A stretch of DNA of 51,752 nucleotides from Haliea sp. (GTDB lineage Bacteria; Pseudomonadota; Gammaproteobacteria; Pseudomonadales; Halieaceae): contig JAHEBM010000021.1 of NCBI GenBank assembly GCA_024642245.1, positions 1 to 51,752 of the forward strand. Direction: 5' to 3'. Each line of letters begins with the position of its first letter. Within the stretch, counting starts at the first letter, position 1. Both the position numbers and the translations under genes were made by a program. The notes beneath the pieces were generated by a model. The model had not been told where the DNA came from. It saw only the letters and a program-made list of their open reading frames with translations, and searched no databases. Shown one piece after another: positions 1 through 8,821 of the stretch.

Positions 1-299
1 ATACTGCCATCCTTCACGGCCACCACGATGCGCAGGCTATTGCCCAGGCCCTTGAGAGCCGTCTGGTTTTCCCGGTAATTGATCACATACTGGTGTGCCT
101 TGGGCAGGGTCTTTTCGAAGCCGGCCTGCAGGCGGACCTTGGTGGCCTGGAAGCCAAGCCCCAGGGTGACGACGATGCAAAAAAGCAGTACCAGGGGGCG
201 ATGGTTGAATACCAGCTTTTCCAGAAACGTCCCGGACTGGGTGTCGAATTCAACAAGGTTGGAGATGACTGGCAGATCCGACTCAGGCGCGTGGGCCAT
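1..299 (-). CDS. RND/MMPL-family exporter, N-terminal fragment cut by window edge
   Basis: The reading frame opens with ATG at 299 and runs without a stop to the window edge, so only about 99 N-terminal residues are visible. GGAG lies 8 bases upstream of the ATG. A soluble N-terminus of about 30 residues precedes one hydrophobic helix (residues about 35-52, around LVLLFCIVVTLGLGFQA), followed by the start of a periplasmic stretch with FEKTLPKAHQYV. This layout is typical of the predicted RND exporters of gammaproteobacteria, which are proton-driven inner-membrane pumps. It follows the P450 gene by 47 bases on the same strand and probably shares its transcript. The substrate cannot be read from this fragment; lipid or steroid-like compounds are a guess from context. 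Confidence 0.75.
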   Translation of the reverse strand, partial: MAHAPESDLPVISNLVEFDTQSGTFLEKLVFNHRPLVLLFCIVVTLGLGFQATKVRLQAGFEKTLPKAHQYVINYRENQTALKGLGNSLRIVVAVKDGS

Positions 300-346
300 T
301 ATTGACGCTCCGAATTATTATTCTTGCAGACTCAGGGGCGCTGATC

Positions 347-1579
347 TTAGCGCATTTCGTAATGCACTGGCATCGATTTCAATCCGCCGACAAAAATAGC
401 CTTTACCCACTCTGGATCTTTGGCAAGCTCGATGTGCCGGAGGCGTGGCAGGAGCTCCCTGAAGAAAACTTCTACCTCCAGTATCGCCAGGTGCTGCCCA
501 AGGCACATATGGCCGCCATAACCAAAGGCCAGCTGGTTGCGGTTGTCACGCTCGATATCGAATACGTCCGGGTTGTCTATGGCCTGGCTGTCGCGGTTGG
601 CCGAGGGGTACCACAGGCAGAGGTTCTCCCCCGCCTTGATGGTCTTTCCGCCCAGTTCGATCTCTTCAGCCGTGGTCCGCATCATGTGCCTTACCGGGGA
701 TACCCAGCGGATCATCTCCCTGGCCGCCTGTTTCCCCAGATGTGGATGGTCTCGTAACCTGGCCAGTTCGCCGGGATGTTCGATAAGCGCTTTCATGCCG
801 CCGCCGATGGTGGCGGAAGTGGTGTCGTGGCCCGCGGTTGCGGTGATGATGAAATAGCTTATCTGGTCCAGCGTCTCCATGGGCTCACCGTCGACCAGGG
901 CATTGGCCAACAGCGATGCGAGGTCCCCGGTGGGATTCCTTTTACGGTCTTCCACCACGCCGGTGAAATAGGTGAAGAAGTCCATCAAGACCGCCAGTCC
1001 GTCGGACACTTCCTGGCCGCGAGTCTGGGTGGGATCCTGTCCCCCGAACAGCTCCTGGGTCAGCTTGAGCATCATGGCCTCCTCCTCGGGGGCCACGCCG
1101 ATGATCGACATGATGACCCGCAGCGGGTACAGCAGCGCGATATCCTTGACGAAATCGCACTGGCCGCCCATATCCTCCATTTTGTCGACATAGCTTTTGG
1201 CGATGGCACTGACCTGGGGCTCCAGCCGGTCAATCGGGCCGGGCTTGAACCAGTCCCGGGTCACATTGCGCAGTTTCCGGTGCTTGGGGTTATCCATGTG
1301 GATCAGGGTTTCAAGCCCGTTGCGGGTGCCAAACTGCGCCAGCAGGGCCTGTTCGAATTCCCGCTGCACGAGCACAGTGCGCGGGTTGTTGAGGAAAGCG
1401 GCGTTGTTCTGGCTGATGGCCTTGATATCCTGGTGTCGCGTTACCGCCCAGAAGGGCTCGAAGTCCGGGTGCTCGACATAGCTGACGGGGTCGTGCTCGC
1501 GCAGGTAGTGAAACAGGCTGTACATCGATGCGTCGTGACCCATGACAACAGGGTCGAGCATTTCCCGGTTTCTGTTCAT
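347..1579 (-). CDS. Cytochrome P450
   Basis: A 410-residue bacterial class I P450, a haem monooxygenase that needs separate ferredoxin partners, none of which is in this window. Visible motifs are the I-helix AGHDTT, the K-helix ExxR in EMIRWVSPVRHMMRT, and the haem loop FGYGGHMCLGQHLA with the axial Cys near residue 359. The frame is open further upstream to 1639, but ATG at 1579 has a GGGGA stretch upstream and leaves the expected length. Family-level similarity suggests the CYP groups that hydroxylate alkyl or steroid side chains, but I cannot assign a subfamily. It sits between a SnoaL-like gene and an RND exporter on the same strand, which suggests oxidation and export or turnover of a hydrophobic compound. 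Confidence 0.92.
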   Translation of the reverse strand: MNRNREMLDPVVMGHDASMYSLFHYLREHDPVSYVEHPDFEPFWAVTRHQDIKAISQNNAAFLNNPRTVLVQREFEQALLAQFGTRNGLETLIHMDNPKHRKLRNVTRDWFKPGPIDRLEPQVSAIAKSYVDKMEDMGGQCDFVKDIALLYPLRVIMSIIGVAPEEEAMMLKLTQELFGGQDPTQTRGQEVSDGLAVLMDFFTYFTGVVEDRKRNPTGDLASLLANALVDGEPMETLDQISYFIITATAGHDTTSATIGGGMKALIEHPGELARLRDHPHLGKQAAREMIRWVSPVRHMMRTTAEEIELGGKTIKAGENLCLWYPSANRDSQAIDNPDVFDIERDNRNQLAFGYGGHMCLGQHLAILEVEVFFRELLPRLRHIELAKDPEWVKAIFVGGLKSMPVHYEMR

Positions 1580-1682
1580 TATGTATTCCCCATACGACCT
1601 GAGCGCGCAAGTGTAGCGTGCGAATGAGCCATCGACCATATCGGGTTCAGCAGCTGCAAAATACCGGGCTTACTGGCGGACC

Positions 1683-2138
1683 CTACGCCATGCTGCGCAG
1701 CAGGTGCTTGCTCAGGTTGCCGACCAGATGGGTCTGGATACGCCGTTCCCGGAAGCGCCAGTGCCGTCCCGATTTTTGAAATGCATCGAAATAGCGAACG
1801 CCAATTATGGGCTGTAGTGGAAAATCCTCCACCGCCTGGAAAACCACGGCATAGGACGATGCGCTTGCCCGCTGCGCGCCCTCCTCTACCTCCACCACGA
1901 CATTGCTGGTCATGTGCAGGGTATGCGGCGTGCCGTCGTCCGGGTAAAGCCGGGTGAATGCCCCGTACAGTGCCTTGACCGCCCCGGCGCCGGCTATTTC
2001 GACCACCGCGCCCCCGTCATCCGTGGTCACCAGCTTGCCGTCACTGAACATGGCGGCCACCTGATCCAGGTCGCCGTTGTCCAGGTGATGGGCATACCGG
2101 TAAATAAGTGCCTTGATCTCGCAGCTGTCACAGCTCAT
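1683..2138 (-). CDS. SnoaL-like / NTF2-fold protein
   Basis: A 151-residue protein of the SnoaL-like (NTF2 alpha+beta cone) type. The N-terminal IKALIYRYAHHLDNGDLDQV helix and the following AAMFSDGKLVTTDDGG strand pattern are characteristic, as is a C-terminal FRERRIQTHLVGNL segment. Members are small cyclases, isomerases, hydratases or non-catalytic partners, so no reaction is assigned. The start at 2138 is preferred over 2165 because GGAGG lies 10 bases before it. The N-terminus carries CDSC, an unusual Cys pair for this fold. It is the first gene of a likely SnoaL-P450-RND transcript, 103 bases before the P450. A second SnoaL-like gene lies at 37414-37863. Confidence 0.8.
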   Translation of the reverse strand: MSCDSCEIKALIYRYAHHLDNGDLDQVAAMFSDGKLVTTDDGGAVVEIAGAGAVKALYGAFTRLYPDDGTPHTLHMTSNVVVEVEEGAQRASASSYAVVFQAVEDFPLQPIIGVRYFDAFQKSGRHWRFRERRIQTHLVGNLSKHLLRSMA

Positions 2139-2448
2139 CGCAAAGGTGCCTCCGTTTGGCGACACGGCCTGCCGACAAGCCTGTCCCGCGCCCTGGTGAA
2201 AGTAGTAATATCTATATACATCATATGGTTAAGTCATTTATTGGCTTTATTTCCCATCGGGGACCGTTGTGCGCGTACCCGGTGGCCAGGTGCCGCCGCC
2301 GTATCCCCGCCCCTGCGACAGGCGCCGTATCGAACTTTTCCAATCTGGGTTTATCTATAAAGACTCTGTTTAACCCTGACCCGCTCAGAGTTACACTTAG
2401 CCACTATTTTAAACACCAGGTGAACCACTCTTGTACACAATTGGAAAA
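2139..2448. promoter_or_regulatory. Divergent intergenic region, SnoaL/P450 operon and prc
   Basis: About 310 bases without a credible gene, between two divergently transcribed units. It holds two AT-rich patches in a GC-rich background. The one at about 2206-2245 (TATATACATCATATGG and neighbours) lies upstream of the SnoaL gene. The other, at about 2350-2400, contains TACACT at 2392-2397, a plausible -10 for prc with only a weak -35 (TTTAAC, 2369-2374, 17-base spacer). No repeat or riboswitch pattern was recognised. The short reading frame that crosses it has no coding character. Confidence 0.4.
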
Positions 2449-4545
2449 ATGAAGCAAACCTCCGCTCTGGCGCTGTCGGCCCTGCTGCTGTGTATTGTTT
2501 CACTGCCGGGCTGGGCGCTTATTACGTCCAGTGAAGCGCAGCGCGAAACTATCGTGGAAATGATCGACCAGCTGGAGCAGCGCCATTACGCCAAGCACCG
2601 CTACGACGATGAGTTATCCTCAGCGCACCTGGACAGCTATATCGACAGCCTGGACCGCGGCAAGATGTTTTTTACCGCGCAGGACGTGGCGGAGTTCGAA
2701 AAATACCGCACCGTTATGGACGAGCAGTTGCACGAGGGCAACCTGGAGGCGGGATTCTTTATTTTCAACCGGTTCCAGGAGCGACTTGAGCACCGCATGG
2801 AGGGCGTGGTCAAGACACTGCCCGAGCAGGTTGCCGCCATGGACTTCACGGTTGACGAGAGCTACCCGCTGGATGTGGACGAGTGGGAATGGGCAAAAAC
2901 CGACGCCGAGCTCGACGACCGCTGGCGCAAACGCGTCAAGAACGAGGTGCTCAGCCTGAAACTGGCAAAAAAGCCGCAGGACGAGATAGCCACTACCCTG
3001 GCGAAGCGCTATGAAAACCAGCTGAAACGGGTGCGCCAGTACAACGACCAGGACGTTTTCCAGATCTATGCCAACGCCCTGACGGAACTGTACGACCCGC
3101 ACACGAATTACCTGTCGCCACGCCGTTCCGAGAACTTCAATATCAATATGAGCCTTTCGCTGGAAGGCATTGGCGCTGTGCTGCAGCAGGATGACGAGTA
3201 CACCAAGGTGGCCCGGCTCGTGGCCAAGGGGCCAGCCGATAAGCAGGGAGAGTTGCAGCCCTCAGACCGGATTGTCGGTGTGGGCCAGGGCGAAGAAGGC
3301 GCCATGGAGGACGTGATCGGCTGGCGCCTGGATGAGGTCGTGGAGCTGATCCGCGGTCCCAAGGATTCTACTGTCCGGCTGGAAGTCATTCCCGCCAAGT
3401 CCAAGGCCGCCGACGAGCACAAACTCATCACCATCGTGCGCAACAAGGTGAAGCTCGAAGAGCAATCCGCGCAGAAAAAGGTGTTGGAGATCCCCGACGG
3501 CGACAAGAAGATCAAGGTGGGCGTAATCGATATTCCCGCCTTCTACATCGATTTTGATGCCATGCGCCGTGGTGATGAGGAGTACAAAAGCACCACCCGC
3601 GACGTGAAACTCTTACTGCATGAACTGCAGGATGAGGGCGTGGAAGGTATCGTAGTCGACCTGCGCAATAACGGTGGTGGCTCACTGCAGGAAGCCAATG
3701 AACTGACCGGCCTGTTCATCGAGTATGGGCCGACCGTACAGATCAGGCACTCCTCGCGCCGGGTGTGGCGCGACGGCAAGCGCCTGAAGACCACCTATTA
3801 CGAGGGTCCCCTGGTGGTATTGATCAACCGCCTGAGTGCCTCCGCTTCCGAGATTTTCGCCGGTGCCATCCAGGACTACCAGCGCGGGCTTATCGTGGGT
3901 GACCGCTCCTTCGGCAAGGGCACGGTGCAGACGCTGATTCCGCTGAACGAGGGCCAGTTGAAAATCACCGAGAGCAAGTTTTACCGTATCTCGGGTGACA
4001 GCACCCAGCACCGTGGTGTGGTGCCCGATGTGGAGTTCCCCTCCATTTACGACGCAAACGAGATCGGTGAAAGCGCGCTTGATCACGCTCTCAACTGGGA
4101 CCAGATCAACCCCGTGCGCCATCATCGCTATAACGACCTGTCGACCGTAGTGCCCAAGGTCACGGCCATGTATGTGCAGCGCAGCGCCAGCGATCCCGAC
4201 TTCGTCTACCTGGAAGAGCAGGTCAAGCTTGCCCGCGAATCCAGCGAGATAAAAGAGCTGCCACTGAATGAAGTGGCGCGGGTTGCCCTGCGCGACAGCC
4301 AGGAGCAAAAAGCACTGGTGATCGAGAACAAGCGACGTACGGCGAAGGGTGAAGAGCCCCTGGCAAGTCTCGATGAAGACGAGGCGATCGACGAAGAGGA
4401 CCCGGACCTGGTGCTGGATGAAGAAGCCGACAGCGACCAGCCCGATGTACTACTCACCGAGGCCGGCAATGTACTGGTGGACGTCCTCATGATGAAGCAG
4501 CGCGCCTACGCGGTGCATACACCCGCAGAGGAAACGCCGAAGTAA
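2449..4545 (+). CDS. prc: Tail-specific (C-terminal processing) protease Prc
   Basis: A 698-residue periplasmic serine protease of family S41 that degrades proteins from their C-termini and processes cell-wall-associated substrates. It begins with a signal peptide (KQTSALALSALLLCIVSLPG), then the Tsp N-terminal domain, a PDZ domain around residues 230-330, the S41 core and a C-terminal DUF3340-like region ending in a very acidic stretch (residues about 630-670). The catalytic pair is Ser465 in SASASE and Lys490 in FGKGTVQ, 25 residues apart as in E. coli Prc. ATG at 2449 is chosen because the signal peptide starts there; a TTG 18 bases upstream is possible. It is a single-gene unit with its own terminator. 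Confidence 0.96.
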   Translation: MKQTSALALSALLLCIVSLPGWALITSSEAQRETIVEMIDQLEQRHYAKHRYDDELSSAHLDSYIDSLDRGKMFFTAQDVAEFEKYRTVMDEQLHEGNLEAGFFIFNRFQERLEHRMEGVVKTLPEQVAAMDFTVDESYPLDVDEWEWAKTDAELDDRWRKRVKNEVLSLKLAKKPQDEIATTLAKRYENQLKRVRQYNDQDVFQIYANALTELYDPHTNYLSPRRSENFNINMSLSLEGIGAVLQQDDEYTKVARLVAKGPADKQGELQPSDRIVGVGQGEEGAMEDVIGWRLDEVVELIRGPKDSTVRLEVIPAKSKAADEHKLITIVRNKVKLEEQSAQKKVLEIPDGDKKIKVGVIDIPAFYIDFDAMRRGDEEYKSTTRDVKLLLHELQDEGVEGIVVDLRNNGGGSLQEANELTGLFIEYGPTVQIRHSSRRVWRDGKRLKTTYYEGPLVVLINRLSASASEIFAGAIQDYQRGLIVGDRSFGKGTVQTLIPLNEGQLKITESKFYRISGDSTQHRGVVPDVEFPSIYDANEIGESALDHALNWDQINPVRHHRYNDLSTVVPKVTAMYVQRSASDPDFVYLEEQVKLARESSEIKELPLNEVARVALRDSQEQKALVIENKRRTAKGEEPLASLDEDEAIDEEDPDLVLDEEADSDQPDVLLTEAGNVLVDVLMMKQRAYAVHTPAEETPK

Positions 4546-4562
4546 GTGTTCCAGCCCTGACA

Positions 4563-4586
4563 AACCCGGCACTTGCCGGGTTTTTT
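4563..4586 (+). terminator. Rho-independent terminator of prc
   Basis: A perfect 8-bp stem AACCCGGC / GCCGGGTT (4563-4570 with 4575-4582) around a 4-base loop, followed by a run of T to 4586. It lies 17 bases after the prc stop. On the minus strand the tail is only TTTG, so it is mainly a plus-strand terminator. Confidence 0.9.
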
Positions 4587-4596
4587 ATGGCCCGGC

Positions 4597-5991
4597 TCAG
4601 TCGGCCGGGAGGCGTTTACCGAACCACGCCAGCCTGCTGTGCAGGCGTACCACGTCACCCACAATTATCAGGGTGGGCGCCCGGGGCTGCTCGCGGTGGA
4701 CGATATCCACCATGGTGGCCAGAGTACCGGTCAATACCCGCTGCGCCGGGCTTGTCGCGCGCTCCACCAGTGCAATCGGTGTCTGTGGGGCGCGACCGTG
4801 GCGCTGTAACTGTTCACAGATAACGGGCAGGCCTACCAGGCCCATATAAAACACGAGGGTCTCCGTTTCCGAGTGGAAGTCCGCCCAGGCATGGCCAGGC
4901 GTATCGTCCTTGAGGTGTCCCGCCACGAATCGCACGCTCTGGGCGTAGTCCCGATGGGTCAGCGGTATGCCGGCGTAACAGGCCGCGGCATTGGCGGCAG
5001 TGATGCCCGGGATAACCTGGAAAGGGATGCCGTGTTGCGCCAGCAGTTCTATCTCCTCCCCCCCGCGGCCGAAAACGAAGGGGTCACCTCCCTTGAGCCT
5101 TACCACCCGCTTGCCCTGCTGCGCGAGACTGAGCAGCATCTGGTTGATCTCCTGCTGGGGCACCGCGTGGGCGGACCGTGCCTTGCCCACATAGATCCGC
5201 TGGGCATCCCGCCGGGCCATTTCCACGATCCCGGGCGCCACCAGGCGGTCGTAGAGCACGACGTCAGCGCTTTGCAACAGCCGCTGTGCCTTGAATGTCA
5301 TCAGGTCCGGGTCGCCCGGTCCGGCGCCGAGCAGGTAGACCTCGCCCCGGTGCAGGGCATCGGTATCCTCCAACTGCTGCCGCAAACGTGTCTCGGCCCG
5401 CTGCTCCTCGCCCGCCAGTACAAGCTCCCCCGCCGCCCCTTCAATGACCTGCTCCCAGAACAGGCGCCGGGGTTCCTGTGCGGGTATTGCATTTTTTACC
5501 ACGTCCCGCAGGCGGCCCGCGAACAGCGCCAGGCTGCCATAGGCAGCAGGCACCATGGCCTCTATCTTGCGACGGAGCAGGCGCACCAGCACCGGGCTGC
5601 TGCCACCGCTTGAAATCGCTATGGTCAGCGGCGTGCGTTCAACGATGGCGGGAAAAATGAAAGTACAGAGGTCCGGTGCGTCAACCACGTTGACCGGCAG
5701 TTGGCGTGCGCTGGCATCGCGATACACCTGTTCGTTGACCTCGCGCAGCGGCGTGGCGGCAACCACGAGTATGGCGCCATCGAGCTGGGAAGCGCGGTAG
5801 CTTTCACGTTGCCAGCTGCCGCCCGAATCGTTGAGCAACGCCTGCAGTTCTTCACTGCACCGGGGCGCCACCACGGTGAGCCTGGCCCCGGCCCTGAGTA
5901 ACAGGCGGGCCTTGCGCGTTGCCACCTGGCCCGCGCCCACCAGCAGGACCCTGGCGTCTCTGACCCGCAGGCTGACCGGCAGGAAGTCCAA
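4597..5991 (-). CDS. cysG: Sirohaem synthase CysG (trifunctional)
   Basis: A 464-residue enzyme that makes sirohaem from uroporphyrinogen III for sulfite and nitrite reductases. The N-terminal half is the precorrin-2 dehydrogenase/ferrochelatase with the NAD-binding motif VLLVGAGQVATRKA (residues about 15-28). The C-terminal half is the SAM-dependent methyltransferase with YLLGAGPGDPDLMT and VRLKGGDPFVFGRGGEE. The reading frame continues upstream through serS, but the family N-terminus (DFLPVSL) starts at a TTG at 5991, with AGGAG eight to nine bases before it, overlapping the end of serS. The TTG lies just beyond the serS stop codon. It is the last gene of the ftsK-to-cysG unit; E. coli CysG has 457 residues. 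Confidence 0.95.
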   Translation of the reverse strand: MDFLPVSLRVRDARVLLVGAGQVATRKARLLLRAGARLTVVAPRCSEELQALLNDSGGSWQRESYRASQLDGAILVVAATPLREVNEQVYRDASARQLPVNVVDAPDLCTFIFPAIVERTPLTIAISSGGSSPVLVRLLRRKIEAMVPAAYGSLALFAGRLRDVVKNAIPAQEPRRLFWEQVIEGAAGELVLAGEEQRAETRLRQQLEDTDALHRGEVYLLGAGPGDPDLMTFKAQRLLQSADVVLYDRLVAPGIVEMARRDAQRIYVGKARSAHAVPQQEINQMLLSLAQQGKRVVRLKGGDPFVFGRGGEEIELLAQHGIPFQVIPGITAANAAACYAGIPLTHRDYAQSVRFVAGHLKDDTPGHAWADFHSETETLVFYMGLVGLPVICEQLQRHGRAPQTPIALVERATSPAQRVLTGTLATMVDIVHREQPRAPTLIIVGDVVRLHSRLAWFGKRLPAD

Positions 5992-5993
5992 TA

Positions 5994-7295
5994 TTACTGG
6001 CTCCTGAGCTGGGTGGTTCCCCCGAGGTAGGGCTGCAACACCGCGGGTACCAAGACGTTGCCATCGGCCTGCTGGTAATTTTCCAGAATGGCCACCAGGG
6101 TCCTCCCCACTGCCAGGCCGGAGCCGTTCAGTGTGTGCAGCAATTCCGGCTTGCCCGTGGCCGGGTTGCGCCAGCGGGCCTGCATGCGCCTGGCCTGGTA
6201 ATCGCCGAAGCTGCTGCAGGAAGAGATCTCCCGGTAGCTGTCCTGGGCAGGTAACCACACTTCCAGGTCGTAGGTCTTGCGCGCGGAGAAGCCGATATCG
6301 CCGCCGCACAGGATGACCTTGCGATAGGGCAGCTCCAGTGCCTGCAGCACCGCCTCGGCGTGCCCCGTCAATTGCTCCAGGGCCGCATCCGATTGTTCGG
6401 GACGTACCAGTTGCACCAGCTCGACTTTTTCAAACTGGTGCTGGCGGATCATGCCCCGGGTGTCGCGTCCGTAGCTGCCGGCCTCGCTGCGAAAACAGGG
6501 GCTGTGACAGGCAAAGCGCACACCGCCTTCACCCAGTTCCGCATCTTCAAAAATCCGGTCCCGGGCCACGTTGGTTACCGGCACCTCGGCGGTGGGGATG
6601 AGGTAATAGCCCTGCTCTCCTTCCAGCCTGAACAGGTCTTCCTCAAACTTGGGCAGCTGGCCGGTGCCGCGCAGGGAGTCCCGGTTGACGATATAGGGAA
6701 CATAAATTTCGCGGTAACCGTGCTCCTGGATGTGCAGGTTGAGCATGAACTGAATCAGCGCACGGTGCATGCGCGCAAGATCACCATACATAACCGTAAA
6801 GCGCGAGCCGGTAATCTTGCCGCCTGTATCGGCGTCGAGTTGACCCAGACCCTCTCCCAGTTCCACGTGATCCTTCACAGGAAAGTCGAAGACCCGGGGG
6901 GCACCCCAGCGCGCCACCTCAACGTTGTCAGTCTCGCTGGCACCTGGCGGCACCTGCTCGGCGGGAATATTCGGTACACTGAGCAGCAGCTCTTCCAACT
7001 CGCCCTGCACCTGCCTGGCCTGCTCGGTAAGCTCATCGATCTGGCCGGCGATTTTTTCCAGCGTTTCATTCACCTGGGCCTTGGCATCCTCCACGGGAAC
7101 ACCCTGCCCTACCAGCTGGCCGATTTTTTTTGACGCGCTCTTGCGCTCTGCCAGCAGGTTCTGGCTGTCTATGTCAGCCTGCTTGCGACGCGCATCCAGG
7201 GCAGTGAAGGTAGCGACGTCGAAATGGTATCCACGTTTTTCCAGTGCTGCGGCCACCGCTTCCGGGTCCTGCCGCACAGCCTTGATATCCAGCAT
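5994..7295 (-). CDS. serS: Seryl-tRNA synthetase
   Basis: A 433-residue class II aminoacyl-tRNA synthetase that charges tRNA-Ser and tRNA-Sec with serine in the cytoplasm. The N-terminal start [18 protein letters not shown] and the following long coiled-coil arm (residues about 30-105, rich in Lys, Glu and Gln) bind the tRNA. The catalytic core carries motif 2 ([20 protein letters not shown]) and motif 3 ([17 protein letters not shown]). The length is normal for the family. It is followed directly by cysG and preceded by crcB with a 47-base gap, the same neighbourhood as in Pseudomonas. Confidence 0.98.
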   Translation of the reverse strand: MLDIKAVRQDPEAVAAALEKRGYHFDVATFTALDARRKQADIDSQNLLAERKSASKKIGQLVGQGVPVEDAKAQVNETLEKIAGQIDELTEQARQVQGELEELLLSVPNIPAEQVPPGASETDNVEVARWGAPRVFDFPVKDHVELGEGLGQLDADTGGKITGSRFTVMYGDLARMHRALIQFMLNLHIQEHGYREIYVPYIVNRDSLRGTGQLPKFEEDLFRLEGEQGYYLIPTAEVPVTNVARDRIFEDAELGEGGVRFACHSPCFRSEAGSYGRDTRGMIRQHQFEKVELVQLVRPEQSDAALEQLTGHAEAVLQALELPYRKVILCGGDIGFSARKTYDLEVWLPAQDSYREISSCSSFGDYQARRMQARWRNPATGKPELLHTLNGSGLAVGRTLVAILENYQQADGNVLVPAVLQPYLGGTTQLRSQ

Positions 7296-7342
7296 GATCT
7301 ATCGTCCTGTTTTGATTTTTTCCCGATTGCGCACGCCTGCAT

Positions 7343-7720
7343 CTACACGAGGGCGCGGGTCAGGTGTATAGCGACGCCGGCCATCAGTACGCACAGCATC
7401 GTACTGGCCAGCATATAGCCCAGGGCATGGCCAATATGGCCCGCTTCGAGCAGGGTTATGGTCTCCAGTGAGAAAGTGGAAAAGGTGGTGAATGCACCCA
7501 GGAACCCCACCATCAACACACCGCGCCAGTCCTGGTGTATAAGCTGTTTTTCTGCCAGCACCACGTAAAGAACCCCGATGCTGAAGGACCCCAGGACGTT
7601 GACCAGCAGTGTTCCTACCGGCAGCGGACCCTCCCACAGCCGGTGGGCCCAGCCGGCGAGCAGGTAACGGGCCACGGCACCGGAGGCGCCGCCAAGGGCA
7701 ATGAACAGCAGGTACTTCAT
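7343..7720 (-). CDS. crcB: Fluoride channel CrcB/Fluc
   Basis: A 125-residue inner-membrane protein with four hydrophobic helices, the size of one Fluc subunit; the channel is a dual-topology dimer that exports fluoride. Visible family motifs are GGASGAVARY near the N-terminus, GTLLVNVLGSF in helix 2 and GFLGAFTTFSTFS in helix 3, which contains the Phe and Thr residues lining the pore. No fluoride riboswitch consensus could be seen in the 75 bases upstream, so expression is probably constitutive through the operon. It sits between galE and serS. Confidence 0.95.
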   Translation of the reverse strand: MKYLLFIALGGASGAVARYLLAGWAHRLWEGPLPVGTLLVNVLGSFSIGVLYVVLAEKQLIHQDWRGVLMVGFLGAFTTFSTFSLETITLLEAGHIGHALGYMLASTMLCVLMAGVAIHLTRALV

Positions 7721-7795
7721 GATTGTTCAGTGGTGACTGGCTGGGTTGCGCATTGTACTGGTTTTGGCGGCCGCGCGCAGGTGTTTCCCCTCCCT

Positions 7796-8821
7796 TCAGG
7801 AGGCGGGATAGCCCGCCGGGTTCTGCTGCTGCCAGCGCCAGCCGTCCGCGCACATGGCCGCCAGGTCCTTCTGGGCGCGCCAGCCGAGCTCCCGGTGGGC
7901 GCGTCCCGGGTCGGCGTAGCACTCGGCGATATCCCCGGGGCGACGCGCAACGAGTTCGTAGGGCACGGATTTGCCGCAGGCCTGTTCAAATGCGGCCACC
8001 ATTTCCAGTACGGAATAGCCAGTGCCGGTACCCAGGTTGTGGGTGATGCACCCGGGTTTGTCTGCCAGCTTCTGCAGGGCCTTGATATGCCCCCTGGCCA
8101 GGTCGGTGACATGAATATAGTCGCGCACACCCGTGCCGTCGCGGGTCGGGTAGTCACCGCCGAATACGGATAGTCTTTGGCGCAGGCCGCTGGCTGTCTG
8201 CGCGATATAGGGCATCAGGTTGTTTGGTATACCGCTGGGGTGTTCGCCTATCCTGCCGCTGGGGTGGGCGCCGGCCGGGTTGAAATAGCGCAGGATGGAG
8301 ATATTCCAGCTGGCGTCCGCAGCGTGCAGGTCGCGCAGCATTTCCTCGATCATCAGTTTGCTGCGGCCATAGGGGTTGGTGACAGAGAGTGGGAAATCCT
8401 CGCTGATAGGATTGCTGGCAGGGTCGCCGTAAACTGTGGCGGAGGAGCTGAACACGAGCTTGCTCACGCCCGCCTGCGCCATTGCCTGCAATAGCCTGAC
8501 CGCACCGCCGACATTGTTATCGTAATATTCCAGGGGTTGCGCCACCGATTCACCCACCGCCTTGAGGCCGGCAAAGTGCAGTACCGCATCCACCTCGTGT
8601 TCCCGCAGAATCTGTCCTACTGTTTCCCGGTCGCGCACATCACCCCGGGTGAAGGCGAGGGTTTTGCCGGTTATTTCCTGGACTCGATCCAGCGCGACAG
8701 CACTGCCATTGCACAGGTTGTCCAGCACGACAACGGAGTAGCCCTGCTCCAGCAGTTCAACGCAGACATGCGAGCCGATGTAGCCCGCGCCGCCGGTAAC
8801 CAGCACGCTGTTCCCTGTCAT
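7796..8821 (-). CDS. galE: UDP-glucose 4-epimerase
   Basis: A 341-residue extended short-chain dehydrogenase that interconverts UDP-glucose and UDP-galactose, supplying sugars for surface polysaccharides. The Rossmann motif [12 protein letters not shown] is at residues 8-19, the catalytic Ser/Thr is in SSSATVYGD and the Tyr/Lys pair in NPYGRSK. The C-terminal substrate-binding segment [15 protein letters not shown] is intact. Its ATG overlaps the rarA stop in an ATGA junction, so it is translationally coupled to rarA. As recalled, galE is not normally in this operon in Pseudomonas or E. coli, so it looks like a lineage-specific insertion that kept operon coupling. Confidence 0.96.
   Translation of the reverse strand: MTGNSVLVTGGAGYIGSHVCVELLEQGYSVVVLDNLCNGSAVALDRVQEITGKTLAFTRGDVRDRETVGQILREHEVDAVLHFAGLKAVGESVAQPLEYYDNNVGGAVRLLQAMAQAGVSKLVFSSSATVYGDPASNPISEDFPLSVTNPYGRSKLMIEEMLRDLHAADASWNISILRYFNPAGAHPSGRIGEHPSGIPNNLMPYIAQTASGLRQRLSVFGGDYPTRDGTGVRDYIHVTDLARGHIKALQKLADKPGCITHNLGTGTGYSVLEMVAAFEQACGKSVPYELVARRPGDIAECYADPGRAHRELGWRAQKDLAAMCADGWRWQQQNPAGYPAS

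Noticed and set aside
2139..2448. Small protein gene in the gap before prc
   Set aside because: The crossing frames lack ribosome sites and conserved sequence. The region is better explained as promoters.
7721..7795. Possible fluoride riboswitch upstream of crcB
   Set aside because: The GGCGATGG-type core and pseudoknot sequence were not found in the 75 bases.
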